Origin: Streptomyces durocortorensis
GTDB lineage: Bacteria; Actinomycetota; Actinomycetes; Streptomycetales; Streptomycetaceae
Direction of reading: 5' to 3'
Length of the DNA stretch: 64,000 nucleotides
NCBI RefSeq assembly: GCF_031760065.1
Contig: NZ_CP134500.1
Span: 2,604,001 to 2,668,000, forward strand
The stretch's first letter is position 1; each line of letters starts with the position of its first letter. The notes beneath the pieces were generated by a model, which saw only the letters and a list, made by a program, of their open reading frames with translations, was not told the origin of the DNA and did not search any database. Both the position numbers and the translations under genes were made by a program. Below are positions 16,782-25,566 of this stretch, piece after piece.

Positions 16782-18194
16782 ATGGACGCAGACGTGACCG
16801 ACAGCGCTGGCCCCCCGGCCGACCCGGACCGCCCGGCCGGGGACACGCCACCGGGCAGGTCGCAGGAGGAGTCCGGGCCGGACGACCGGGCCACCGACGA
16901 GAAGGCCGCCCCGGACGCGACGCCCGCACCGGACGGCACTCCCGCCCCGGACGCCGGACCCGAAGACGCCGACGACACCGGCACCAGCACGAGCACGAGC
17001 ACCGGCACCGAAGCCGCGCAGACCTGGGCCGACCACCCCAAAGACGCCGTCATGGCCGCCCGCCGGAGCCACTGGCTGCGCTGGACCGCCCTCGCCGCCT
17101 CGTTTCTCGTGCTCGTCGCCGCGGGCGTGGGCTGGTGGATGTACAGGAAGCTCGACGGGAACATCACCCCCGACACCAGCGCCGCCGCCGAACTCAGGGC
17201 GTACGAGGAGGAGCGGCCGGAGCAGGTCGTCGTGGACGCCCAGAACATCCTGCTCATCGGGTCCGACAGCCGCGCCGGGGACAACCGCGAGTACGGGCGG
17301 GACGACGGCGGCAGCGAGCGCTCGGACACCACGATCCTGCTGCACCTCGCGGCGGACCGGAAGAGCGCGACCGCGGTGTCCGTACCCCGCGATCTGATGG
17401 TGGAGATCCCCAGCTGCCGCACCGGGGACGACAAGGAGACCCGGGAGCGGTTCGGACAGTTCAACTCGGCGTTCGCGCTCGGCGGTACCGCCTGCACCAT
17501 CCGGACCGTGGAGCGGATGACCGGCATCCGTATCGATCACCACATGGTCGTCGACTTCAACGGCTTCAAGGAGATGGTCGACGCCGTTGACGGGGTCGAG
17601 ATCTGCCTCAAGGAGCCGATCGACGACAAGGACGCGCGCCTGGAGCTCCCGGCCGGACGGCAGAAGCTGAACGGCGAGGAGGCCCTCGGTTACGTACGGG
17701 CGCGCAAGACCCTCGGCAACGGCAGCGACACCGAACGGATAGAGCGCCAGCAGCAGTTCCTCGGCGCCCTGGTCAACAAGATGCAGAGCAACGGTGTCCT
17801 GCTGAACCCGACCCGGCTCTACCCGGTGCTGGACGCGGCGACCAGGTCGCTGACGACGGACCCCGGGCTGGCCTCGCTGCGCGACCTGTACGACCTGGTG
17901 CGGAGCATGCGCGATGTGCCGACCGATCAGGTGCAGTTCCTGACCGTGCCCCGGCAGCCGTACCGCCAGAACCCGAACCGGGACGAACTCGTCGAACCGG
18001 ACGCGGGCGAACTGTTCGAGCAACTCCGCGAGGACCGGCCCGTGGCGGTCGTCCCGGCCGACGAACTCAAGGACGCGGAGAGCGTGCAGGAGCGGGAGGA
18101 GAGCGGAAAGCCGGACGGCGCCGGGTCCGAGAGCCCGACGCCGGCGCCCACCTATTCGGGCTCAAGCGCGGCCGACAACCTGTGTGAGCAGTAA
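16782..18194 (+). CDS. LCP (LytR-CpsA-Psr) family glycopolymer transferase, first of five
   Basis: A 470-aa membrane protein. A Pro/Asp/Thr-rich cytoplasmic N-terminus (1-98) precedes one transmembrane helix (about 101-120) and an extracytoplasmic LCP domain from about 155. Key residues are seen in NILLIGSDSR, SDTTILLH, SVPRDLMVEIP and the Arg/Asp-rich LGNGSDTERIERQQQFL. LCP enzymes ligate lipid-linked glycopolymers to peptidoglycan. It has no LytR_C domain and ends in a Ser/Pro tail. ATG at 16782 is annotated; a GTG at 16794 with AAGGA 11 nt before it is an equally reasonable start. It begins a run of three LCP genes on the plus strand. Confidence 0.9.
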   Translation: MDADVTDSAGPPADPDRPAGDTPPGRSQEESGPDDRATDEKAAPDATPAPDGTPAPDAGPEDADDTGTSTSTSTGTEAAQTWADHPKDAVMAARRSHWLRWTALAASFLVLVAAGVGWWMYRKLDGNITPDTSAAAELRAYEEERPEQVVVDAQNILLIGSDSRAGDNREYGRDDGGSERSDTTILLHLAADRKSATAVSVPRDLMVEIPSCRTGDDKETRERFGQFNSAFALGGTACTIRTVERMTGIRIDHHMVVDFNGFKEMVDAVDGVEICLKEPIDDKDARLELPAGRQKLNGEEALGYVRARKTLGNGSDTERIERQQQFLGALVNKMQSNGVLLNPTRLYPVLDAATRSLTTDPGLASLRDLYDLVRSMRDVPTDQVQFLTVPRQPYRQNPNRDELVEPDAGELFEQLREDRPVAVVPADELKDAESVQEREESGKPDGAGSESPTPAPTYSGSSAADNLCEQ

Positions 18195-18417
18195 AGCAAT
18201 ACCCAAGACACCGAAGACAATCGACGCGGAATGGGAAGAATGCCCGCTTGTAAGGGGCGTGGAATATGTCACGCACGTCGCCCCACCAGGAAAGCGCCGG
18301 ATAGTGTGGCGCGATCCGGTGCTTCCGGCCGTCAGGTCGTGCACTGCTGGAGCGAAGGAACGAGCGCCTTGCGGGGGAGGGCGCCTCGCGTGGCACCGAC
18401 GGAGGATCTGGGCAACC

Positions 18418-20193
18418 GTGGACGCGCATAGCCGTGGGCGGGCGGACGATATCGACCCCGCCGACCAGTGGGTACTCAACCCGCAGACCGGCAATTACGA
18501 ACTGCGACTGAATCACTCCGCTGGGGAATCGAGCAGCCCTTCGCGTACGGCCACGGCTACCGAAGGAACGGGGCGCCGCGGCGACTCCCGGGCCGGTTCG
18601 GGTGGTCGAGGGGCCGGTACGCGTGAACGTGAGGGCGCCCCGGACGGGCCGCGCCGCGAGGTCCCCGGCCAGCGCAGCCGCCGCAGCTCCCAGGGCGGGC
18701 GCGGGGCCGCCGAGCCGCCCATGTCCGGCCACCGCCGGAAGCGAAAGACCAAGAAGTCGCGCAAGAAGAAGGCGCTGCTGTGGTCGGGCGGGGTCATGGC
18801 CTTCGTCGTGGTGGGCACCTCGCTCGGCGCGTACCTGCTGTACGAGAAGCTCAACGGGAACATCGACGCCATTGATGTGGGTGACGCCGGCAACAAGGAC
18901 GTCGTCCCCGACGGCCCGATGAACATCCTGATCATCGGTACCGACAAGCGCACCGGCAAGGGCAACGAGGGCTACGGCGACAACGGCAGCGTGGGCCACG
19001 CCGACACCAACATCCTTTTCCACGTCTCCGAGGACCGCACCAACGCGACGGCGATGAGCATCCCGCGCGACCTGATGACCGAGATCCCCGAGTGCGAGGC
19101 GAAGCAGCCGGACGGGACCTCCACCGTCATCCCCGGCACCCCGAAGGAACGCTTCAACACCAGCCTCGGCCAGAACGGCCGTGATCCCGGCTGCACCATG
19201 AAGACGGTCGAGAACATCACCGGCGTCAAGCCGGATCACTTCATGATGGTCGACTTCAACGCGGTCAAGGAGCTGACCACCGCGGTCGGCGGCGTCAAGG
19301 TCTGCATGGCCAAGCCGATCGACGACCCGAAGTCGCATCTGAAGCTGCCGCAGGGCGAGTCGAAGGTGCAGGGCGAGGACGCGCTGGCCCTGCTGCGCAC
19401 CCGGGACAGCTTCGGCAACCGGAGCGACCTCGACCGGATCAAGGTGCAGCAGCAGTTCCTCGGCTCCATGATCCGGGAGATGAAGTCGAGCGACACCCTG
19501 ACCAACCCGAAGAAGCTGTACAAGCTGGCCGACGCGGCCACCAAGGCCCTGACCGTCGACACGGCCATCGGCGACGCGAAGAAGCTGATGACGCTGGCGC
19601 AGGAGATCAGCAAGGTCGACACGAAGAACATCACCTTCCTCACGATGCCGGTCATCGACAACCCGGCCGAGCCGAAGCCCGTCACCGTGGTCGTGGACCC
19701 GGTCAAGGGTGAGCAGCTCTTCGCGATGCTGCGCGCCGACACCTCTCTGACCGAGGTGAAGCAGAAGGAGAAGGCCGCCAAGGGCAAGCAGGCGGCCCTG
19801 CTCAAGGGCCCGAAGGCCGAGCCCGCCGACGTACGCGTGGACGTCCTCAACGGCGGTGAGATCCCCGGTGCGGCGGGCGCGACCGTCACCTGGCTCCAGA
19901 ACGAGCAGGGGGTACTGAAGTCCGCCAACAAGGCCAACGCACCGGAGAAGATCAAGAAGACGACGCTGGAGTACGCGCCCAACCAGGCCGATCAGGCCCG
20001 GGCGCTCGCCGCGATGATGGGGCTGCCCGCCACGGCCATGAAGCAGGGCGCCGCCGACGCCGAGGGTCTTGAGGCGATGGTGCTCACGCTGGGGGCGGAC
20101 TTCAAGGGCGCGGGGCAGCCCATCACCGGGCCGGCGAAGGCTCCGGAGGGCGTCGAGCAGGCAAGCGCCGACAAGGCGGTATGCGCCAAGTGA
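18418..20193 (+). CDS. LCP family protein with LytR_C domain, second of five
   Basis: A 591-aa protein. The N-terminus carries DPADQWVLNPQTGNYELRL, a motif that precedes several actinobacterial LCP proteins, then an Arg/Gly/Ser-rich basic segment (about 50-118), one transmembrane helix (119-141) and the LCP domain (NILIIGTDKRTG; HADTNILFH; SIPRDLMTEIP; SFGNRSDLDRIKVQQQFL). A C-terminal LytR_C domain is seen around VRVDVLNGGEIPGAAG. The GTG at 18418 has GGAGG 12 nt upstream and starts the conserved motif; a longer frame from 18184 overlaps the previous gene and is not favoured. The substrate polymer is unknown. Confidence 0.9.
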   Translation: MDAHSRGRADDIDPADQWVLNPQTGNYELRLNHSAGESSSPSRTATATEGTGRRGDSRAGSGGRGAGTREREGAPDGPRREVPGQRSRRSSQGGRGAAEPPMSGHRRKRKTKKSRKKKALLWSGGVMAFVVVGTSLGAYLLYEKLNGNIDAIDVGDAGNKDVVPDGPMNILIIGTDKRTGKGNEGYGDNGSVGHADTNILFHVSEDRTNATAMSIPRDLMTEIPECEAKQPDGTSTVIPGTPKERFNTSLGQNGRDPGCTMKTVENITGVKPDHFMMVDFNAVKELTTAVGGVKVCMAKPIDDPKSHLKLPQGESKVQGEDALALLRTRDSFGNRSDLDRIKVQQQFLGSMIREMKSSDTLTNPKKLYKLADAATKALTVDTAIGDAKKLMTLAQEISKVDTKNITFLTMPVIDNPAEPKPVTVVVDPVKGEQLFAMLRADTSLTEVKQKEKAAKGKQAALLKGPKAEPADVRVDVLNGGEIPGAAGATVTWLQNEQGVLKSANKANAPEKIKKTTLEYAPNQADQARALAAMMGLPATAMKQGAADAEGLEAMVLTLGADFKGAGQPITGPAKAPEGVEQASADKAVCAK

Positions 20194-20230
20194 CACTGGG
20201 GCACCGCGCCACGGCGGAAATCTGAACAGC

Positions 20231-21943
20231 ATGGGGGGTCCCGTGGGACGGAGCAGTACACGCGGGGAGGGGACGCGATCACGCGTCCGCCGCGCCGATC
20301 AACCCGGCCAGGGCGAGAAGCCGTACGACGGCGACGGGCCGGGGGGCGGCCACGGACCGGGGCACGGGCCGGAGGGCGGCGAAGTCGGCCGTCGGGCGGC
20401 GAAGGGCCGCCGCGGCGGTGACGGCGGCCGGGCCCGCGGGCGCAGCAGCCGCCGTGCCCCGAAGAGCGGGAAGCGGCGGGTGCTGCGCTGGAGCGCCTGC
20501 GTGCTCTCCGTGCTGATACTCGGCACCGGCGGTGCCGGTTACTTCTACTACGAGTACCTCAACAGCAACATCAAGAAAGAGGATCTGACCCTCGGCGACA
20601 AGCCGATGGCCGATCACAAGGCCAACGCGGCCGGGCAGACCCCGCTCAACATCCTGCTCATCGGTTCCGACGCCCGGGACTCCAAGGCCAACCAGAAGCT
20701 GGGCGGCGCGAAGGAGACCTTCGGGGCTCCGCCGCTCGCCGACGTACAGATGCTGCTCCACCTCTCAGCCGACCGCAGCAATCTGTCCGTGATCAGCATG
20801 CCGCGCGACACCATGCTGAAGATGCCGAAGTGCACGGCCCCGGACGGCGAGGTCTTCCCTGCCAGCACGGGGGACGTGCAGACCAACCAAAGCCTGGGGC
20901 GCGGGGGTCCGGGGTGCACGGTGGCCACCTGGTACGAGCTGACCGGCATCCGGATCGATCACTTCATGATGATCGACTTCGCGGGTGTGGTGTCGATGGC
21001 CGACGCGATCGGCGGCGTCCCGGTCTGCGTCGACGCCAACATCCACTCGCTGACCTCCGACGGCAAGGGCTCCGGGCTGAAGCTGGAGGAGGGCACCACG
21101 TACGTCAAGGGCGAGCAGGCCCTCCAGTGGCTGCGCACCCGCTACGGCTTCGAGGACAACACCGACCTCGGGCGGGCCAAGGCCCAGCACCAGTACATGA
21201 ATTCCATGGTCCGCGAGCTGCGCAAGGGCACCAAGCTCACCGACCCGGCGAAGCTGATGAACCTCGCCGAGGCCGCCACCAGCGCGCTGACGGTCGACAA
21301 GGGCCTGGACACGGTCAAGAAGCTCTACGACCTGGCCGAGGAGTTCAAGAAGGTCCCGACGAAGCGCATCACGATGTCGACCATGCCGAACGTGTACGGC
21401 ACCGGCACCAACAAGGGCCGGGTGTACCCGAAGGCGGGCGACGCGGAGCAGCTGTTCCGGATGGTCCGGGAGGACGTACCGCTGGACGGCAAGCCCTCCA
21501 AGCGGAAGGCCGCTGAGCCGAAGGACCCGTCCGCCCCGGTCGGCGAGATCGCCGTGGCCGTACGGAACGGGACCGCCACCGACGCGCTCGGACCGGCCTC
21601 CGGTCGGGCGACCGACGTGTCGGACCAGCTGAAGGAGGCGGGCTTCGCGCGGACCACCATCGACCCGGACAATGTGACCGGGGCGGCGCGGACCGCGATC
21701 CTGTATCCGAGTGCGGACCTGGAGGGCGACGCGCAGGCGGTCGCCAAGGCGCTCGGGATTCCGCTGTCGCAGGTGAAGAAGTCCACGGACGTCTCGGGGA
21801 TCTCGCTCGCGGTGGGCGCCGACTGGCGCGAGAAGGGCGTCTACCCGGTGTCCAAGGGCGAGGAGAAGACCCCGGAGTCGGCGGGTGCCCTCAACGGGGA
21901 GAAAGAGGCCTGCATGGAGGTCAATCCGGCCTACACCTGGTGA
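20231..21943 (+). CDS. LCP family protein with LytR_C domain, third of five
   Basis: A 570-aa protein beginning 37 nt after the previous LCP gene, so very likely in the same operon. A long Gly/Arg/Pro-rich cytoplasmic tail (1-85) leads to a transmembrane helix (about 86-107) and the LCP domain (NILLIGSDARDSK; LADVQMLLHLS; SMPRDTMLKMP; GFEDNTDLGRAKAQHQYM). A LytR_C domain follows (EIAVAVRNGTATDALG). ATG at 20231 is used; the GTG at 20243, preceded by a G-run, is an alternative. A near-perfect terminator hairpin lies 16 nt downstream. Confidence 0.9.
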   Translation: MGGPVGRSSTRGEGTRSRVRRADQPGQGEKPYDGDGPGGGHGPGHGPEGGEVGRRAAKGRRGGDGGRARGRSSRRAPKSGKRRVLRWSACVLSVLILGTGGAGYFYYEYLNSNIKKEDLTLGDKPMADHKANAAGQTPLNILLIGSDARDSKANQKLGGAKETFGAPPLADVQMLLHLSADRSNLSVISMPRDTMLKMPKCTAPDGEVFPASTGDVQTNQSLGRGGPGCTVATWYELTGIRIDHFMMIDFAGVVSMADAIGGVPVCVDANIHSLTSDGKGSGLKLEEGTTYVKGEQALQWLRTRYGFEDNTDLGRAKAQHQYMNSMVRELRKGTKLTDPAKLMNLAEAATSALTVDKGLDTVKKLYDLAEEFKKVPTKRITMSTMPNVYGTGTNKGRVYPKAGDAEQLFRMVREDVPLDGKPSKRKAAEPKDPSAPVGEIAVAVRNGTATDALGPASGRATDVSDQLKEAGFARTTIDPDNVTGAARTAILYPSADLEGDAQAVAKALGIPLSQVKKSTDVSGISLAVGADWREKGVYPVSKGEEKTPESAGALNGEKEACMEVNPAYTW

Positions 21944-21959
21944 CGGCATAACAGTCCGT

Positions 21960-22004
21960 ACGTACGAAGGGCCCCACCGTTCAGCGGTGGGGCCCTTCGT
22001 ACGT
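21960..22004. terminator. Bidirectional terminator between LCP and glycosyltransferase genes
   Basis: A perfect 20-bp inverted repeat (arms 21960-21979 and 21985-22004, left arm ending AAGGGCCCCACCG) with a 5-nt loop TTCAG lies between two convergent genes, so it can serve both. Confidence 0.9.
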
Positions 22005-22026
22005 GTCGAGTGTCCGGTCGGTCCGG

Positions 22027-23055
22027 TCAGACCGTCTCGCTGCTCCCCGCCAGCGACGGGCGGCGGCTCGCGATGACCTTCTTCGCCAGGGACCGGGGGC
22101 TGGTGAGGAAGCCGAAGCCCCAGCACATGTGCATCGTCGCCAGCGCCACCGGGATCTGCGCGCGGGCCTTCAGCGACAGCCCCTTGCCCGCGGGCACCGA
22201 CCCGGCGAGGATCGCGGCCGCGTAGGCGCCGGGGACGACCAGCGCCCACGGGGTGACGGTCGCGCCCAGGACCAGGCCCGCCGCGATGGCGACGACGGCG
22301 GTCGGCGGGGCCAGGTAGCGCAGGTTGATCGAGCCGGAGTGGTAGCGGGCGACGACGTGGCGCCAGCGGCCGTAGTCCTTGTACTGCTTGGCGAGCGCCT
22401 TCACCGAGGGGCGCGGGCGGTACTGGACGCGCAGCTCGGGCGAGAACCAGATGAGCCCGCCCGCCTCGCGGATGCGGAAGTTCAGCTCCCAGTCCTGGGC
22501 GCGGATGAACTCGACGTTGTAGCCGTCGGCCTGCTCCAGCGCCTCGCGGCGGAAGACGCCGAGGTAGACCGTCTCGGCCGGGCCCGCCTGGCCGCCCGTG
22601 TGGAAGGCCGCGTTGCCGACGCCGATCTTCGAGGTCATCGCGGCGGCGACGGCGTCCTCCCAGGCGTTCTCCCCCTCGGCGTGCATGATGCCGCCGACGT
22701 TCTGCGCGCCGGTCTCCTCCAGGAGGCGGACGGCGGTGGCGATGTAGTTCGGCGAGAGCATGCCGTGGCCGTCGACCCGGACGACGATCGGGTGGCGGGA
22801 GGCCTTGATCGCCGCGTTGAGGGCTGCCGGGGTGCGGCCGGTGGGGTTGGGGACCGTGTGGACCCGGGGGTCCTCGGCGACCAGTTCGGCCGCGATCTCG
22901 TCCGTGCGGTCGGCGGAGGGACCGAGCGCGATCACGACCTCCATCTCACCGGCGTACTCCTGCTCCAGGATGTGCCGGACCGCGTTCCTGAGATGGCGTT
23001 CCTCGTTGAGCACCGGCATGATCACGGAGACGGCGGGGTACTGCGCGGCAGACAT
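22027..23055 (-). CDS. Family 2 glycosyltransferase, ExoA-like
   Basis: A 342-aa glycosyltransferase. The GT-A domain covers residues 1 to about 240 (VSVIMPVLNEERHL; VVRVDGHGMLSPNYI as metal-site region; RAQDWELNFRIREAGG as the acceptor-side acidic motif). The C-terminus has two or three hydrophobic segments (VVAIAAGLVLGATVTPWALVVPGAYAAAILAG), suggesting membrane attachment as in succinoglycan ExoA-type enzymes. ATG at 23055 is chosen for GAGGA upstream and because VSVIMPVLNEE follows shortly. It sits among LCP genes on the opposite strand, so it may build part of a glycopolymer that LCP proteins attach. Sugar donor unknown. Confidence 0.88.
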   Translation of the reverse strand: MSAAQYPAVSVIMPVLNEERHLRNAVRHILEQEYAGEMEVVIALGPSADRTDEIAAELVAEDPRVHTVPNPTGRTPAALNAAIKASRHPIVVRVDGHGMLSPNYIATAVRLLEETGAQNVGGIMHAEGENAWEDAVAAAMTSKIGVGNAAFHTGGQAGPAETVYLGVFRREALEQADGYNVEFIRAQDWELNFRIREAGGLIWFSPELRVQYRPRPSVKALAKQYKDYGRWRHVVARYHSGSINLRYLAPPTAVVAIAAGLVLGATVTPWALVVPGAYAAAILAGSVPAGKGLSLKARAQIPVALATMHMCWGFGFLTSPRSLAKKVIASRRPSLAGSSETV

Positions 23056-23241
23056 GTGGTCCTCGGGGGGTCCTCGGGGGCGCCGGGGGTTTCGCACCCC
23101 AGGAGGCGGCTCTGTTTCGGCCGCCACGTTACCGCGAATGGGGGACACCGGTGCGCGCGCCGCCCGGTGGCGGGCCGGGGCGGAGATCCTATGGGCCTAC
23201 CGTCGGACGGTCCCCCCTGCACCACGGAGGTGTCTCCCCCC

Positions 23242-24753
23242 GTGCCCACGCCGCAACGACCACAGCGCCCGTCGCACCCCCGCACCACTCCCCCGAGGCG
23301 CCGTCCTCCCCAGGGTGCGCGGCCGGTCCGCTCGCGCAAGCAGGACGAACGGCCGCGCTGGGGCATGCGGGTGGCCACCGGTCTGTCCGTGCTGGTGCTG
23401 GGCGCGGGTGGGATCGGTCACGCCGTGGTGAGCAACCTGGAGACCGGGATCGGCCGGGTCGACCCGTTCAAGGACATGAAGAACCGGCCCCAGGGCGGCC
23501 GCGGCACGAATCTGCTGCTGGTGGGCACCGACGGCCGGGACACCATCACCGAGGAGGAGCGGAAGAAGTACCGGCTCGGCGGCGCGCCCTGCCACTGCAC
23601 AGACACGATCATGCTGGTCCATCTGTCGGCCGACAAGCAGCGGGCGAGCGTCGTCAGCCTCCCCCGGGACAGCTACGCAGAGATGCCCGCCCACACCGAC
23701 CGCACCACGGGCAAGCACCACGAGAGCCACCCGGTGAAGCTGAACGCCGCTTACGCGGAGGGCGGGCCGACGCTGACCGTGCGGACCGTCGAGAACATGA
23801 CGGGCGTCAAGATCGACCACTATCTGGAGGTCGACTTCACCAGCTTCATGAAGACGGTCGACGCGGTGGGCGGGGTGAAGATCTGCACGGCCCGGCCGAT
23901 GAAGGACTCGTACACCGGGCTGAACCTGCCTGCGGGCACGCATGAGTTGGACGGCGGCCAGGCCCTCCAGTACGTGCGTTCGCGCCATATCGACGTGGCC
24001 GCCGACCTGGGCCGGATGGAGCGCCAGCAGAAGTTCATGGCGGCGCTGATCAAGCGGGCGACGAGCAGCGGGGTGCTGCTGAACCCGGTGAAGTTCCAGC
24101 AGGTCTCCGCCTCGGTGCTGGGCTCGGTACGGGCGGACAAGGGGTTCGGTACGGAGCAGATGCTGGCGCTCGGCCGGGCGATGAAGGACTTCAGTCCGGC
24201 CTCGTCCGAGTTCACGTCCGTGCCCATCGGCAACCCCAGCTTCCCCGTCAAGGGCATCGGCTCGACGGTGCAGTGGGACGCGGCGAAGTCGAAGAAGCTG
24301 TTCCAGGCCCTGCGCGAGGACCGGCCGCTGGCCCCGGAAAAGCCGAAACCGAAGCCCGCGGCGGGCCCGCGGCAGCCGCCCGCCACGCTCGTCGACGTGG
24401 CGCCGAAGGAGATCCGGGTCCAGGTCTACAACGGGACCCCGAAGGACGGCCTCGGCCAGACCGTCGACGAGGGGCTGCGCGCCACCGGGTTCGCCACCAC
24501 GGGAGGCCCGCTCAACGGGGAGCTGCAGGACCTGAAGCGGACGCTCGTGGAGTACGACCCGCGCTGGGACCGGTCGGCGAAGTCCCTGGCCGCCGCCCTG
24601 CCCGGAAGCGAGCTGAAGGCGGTGAAGGGCCAGGGCGGAACGATGAAGGTGACGGTGGGCTCGGACTTCACGAAGGTGCAGCGGGTGAAGGCGGAGGCCC
24701 GGCAGACGGGCGAGTTCTCCACGGTGACGGGGGACGAGGTGGTGTGCCCGTAG
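23242..24753 (+). CDS. LCP family protein with LytR_C domain, fourth of five
   Basis: A 503-aa protein with a Pro/Arg-rich cytoplasmic tail (1-40), a transmembrane helix (about 42-62) and the LCP domain (NLLLVGTDGRDT; CTDTIMLVHLSADKQ; SLPRDSYAEMP; VAADLGRMERQQKFM), then a LytR_C domain (EIRVQVYNGTPKDGLG). GTG at 23242 is preferred because GGAGGTG ends 9 nt upstream; an in-frame ATG at 23191 with GGAGAT is the alternative and would add 17 residues. It is divergent from the neighbouring glycosyltransferase. Its TAG stop lies in a tandem repeat of 37-38 nt. Confidence 0.88.
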   Translation: MPTPQRPQRPSHPRTTPPRRRPPQGARPVRSRKQDERPRWGMRVATGLSVLVLGAGGIGHAVVSNLETGIGRVDPFKDMKNRPQGGRGTNLLLVGTDGRDTITEEERKKYRLGGAPCHCTDTIMLVHLSADKQRASVVSLPRDSYAEMPAHTDRTTGKHHESHPVKLNAAYAEGGPTLTVRTVENMTGVKIDHYLEVDFTSFMKTVDAVGGVKICTARPMKDSYTGLNLPAGTHELDGGQALQYVRSRHIDVAADLGRMERQQKFMAALIKRATSSGVLLNPVKFQQVSASVLGSVRADKGFGTEQMLALGRAMKDFSPASSEFTSVPIGNPSFPVKGIGSTVQWDAAKSKKLFQALREDRPLAPEKPKPKPAAGPRQPPATLVDVAPKEIRVQVYNGTPKDGLGQTVDEGLRATGFATTGGPLNGELQDLKRTLVEYDPRWDRSAKSLAAALPGSELKAVKGQGGTMKVTVGSDFTKVQRVKAEARQTGEFSTVTGDEVVCP

Positions 24754-24869
24754 GGTTCCGGAAGCCTGTACGGGTTCTCGGGAGCCCCTAGGGTTCCGGA
24801 GGCTGTAAGGACCTCCGAAAGCCCGTAGGGTTCCGGAGCCTGCAAGGGTTCTCGGAAGCCCGTAGGGCT
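24747..24869. repeat. 37-38 nt tandem repeat spanning the fourth LCP gene's stop codon
   Basis: Three full copies and one partial copy (24747-24784, 24785-24821, 24822-24858, 24859-24869) of a unit beginning CCCGTAGGGTTCCGGAGCC. In the first copy the TAG is the stop codon of the LCP gene. The array fills almost the whole gap to the convergent thioesterase gene. Confidence 0.9.
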
Positions 24870-24882
24870 GTCGCGGACGGGG

Positions 24883-25449
24883 TCAGTCGTCGATGCCGTC
24901 CGCCGCGCGCTTCTCGCGCAGTTCCTTGATCGCGCGGCGGCGGGCGAGGCGGTGGGTGCGCCGGATCTGCGCCTCCTGGTAGCGCCGCTTGTCGCGCTCG
25001 GTCTCGGGAATCACCTGCGGTACGGAGCGCGGTCTGCCGTCCCCGTCGACGGCGGCGAAGACCAGATAGGCGCTGCCGACCTGCTGGGCGGGGGTCGACT
25101 CGTTCCAGCGCTCGGCCATCACGCGGACGCCGACCTCCATCGAGGAGCGGCCGGTCCAGTTGACCTGGGCGCGTACGTGGACGAGGTCGCCGACGCGGAC
25201 CGGCTCCAGGAAGACCATCTCGTCCATCGAGGCGGTCACGGCGGGGCCACCGGAGTGCCGGCCGGCGACGGCGCCCGCGGCGTCGTCGACCAGCTTCATG
25301 ATCACGCCTCCGTGCACCGTACCGAGGAGGTTGGTGTCGCTGCCGGTCATGATGTGGCTGAGCGTGGTCCGGGAAGCCGCGGTCGGCTTGCCCGGAATCT
25401 CGCCATCCGAGCGGCTGGCCTGATCTGAACGGGTGGCCTGATCTGTCAT
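24883..25449 (-). CDS. Acyl-CoA thioesterase, hotdog fold (YciA/ACOT type)
   Basis: A 188-aa single hotdog-domain thioesterase that should hydrolyse acyl-CoA to free acid and CoA in the cytoplasm. Diagnostic segments are TNLLGTVHGGVIMKLVDDAAGAVA, where the Asp/His region forms the active site, and DEMVFLEPVRVGDLVHVRAQVNWTGRSSMEVGVRV. The C-terminus is a highly basic tail (RRTHRLARRRAIKELREKR). ATG at 25449 is preferred with GGTGG upstream; ATG at 25491 would extend it by 14 residues. It is divergent from the fifth LCP gene; a functional link to the envelope genes is not evident. Confidence 0.88.
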   Translation of the reverse strand: MTDQATRSDQASRSDGEIPGKPTAASRTTLSHIMTGSDTNLLGTVHGGVIMKLVDDAAGAVAGRHSGGPAVTASMDEMVFLEPVRVGDLVHVRAQVNWTGRSSMEVGVRVMAERWNESTPAQQVGSAYLVFAAVDGDGRPRSVPQVIPETERDKRRYQEAQIRRTHRLARRRAIKELREKRAADGIDD

Positions 25450-25566
25450 ACAGTCCACCTTATGCGCGGGCCCCGATCCCGCAGAATGCATCAGGTTCGC
25501 AACAGCCCTGGTGCGATTTCCCTTACACCCTGTAATAGCCGTGGCAAGGGGCGGCACACTGGTCGG

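Noticed and set aside
18067..20232. A 721-codon minus-strand frame opposite the second LCP gene
   Set aside because: Antisense artefact of a clear LCP gene.
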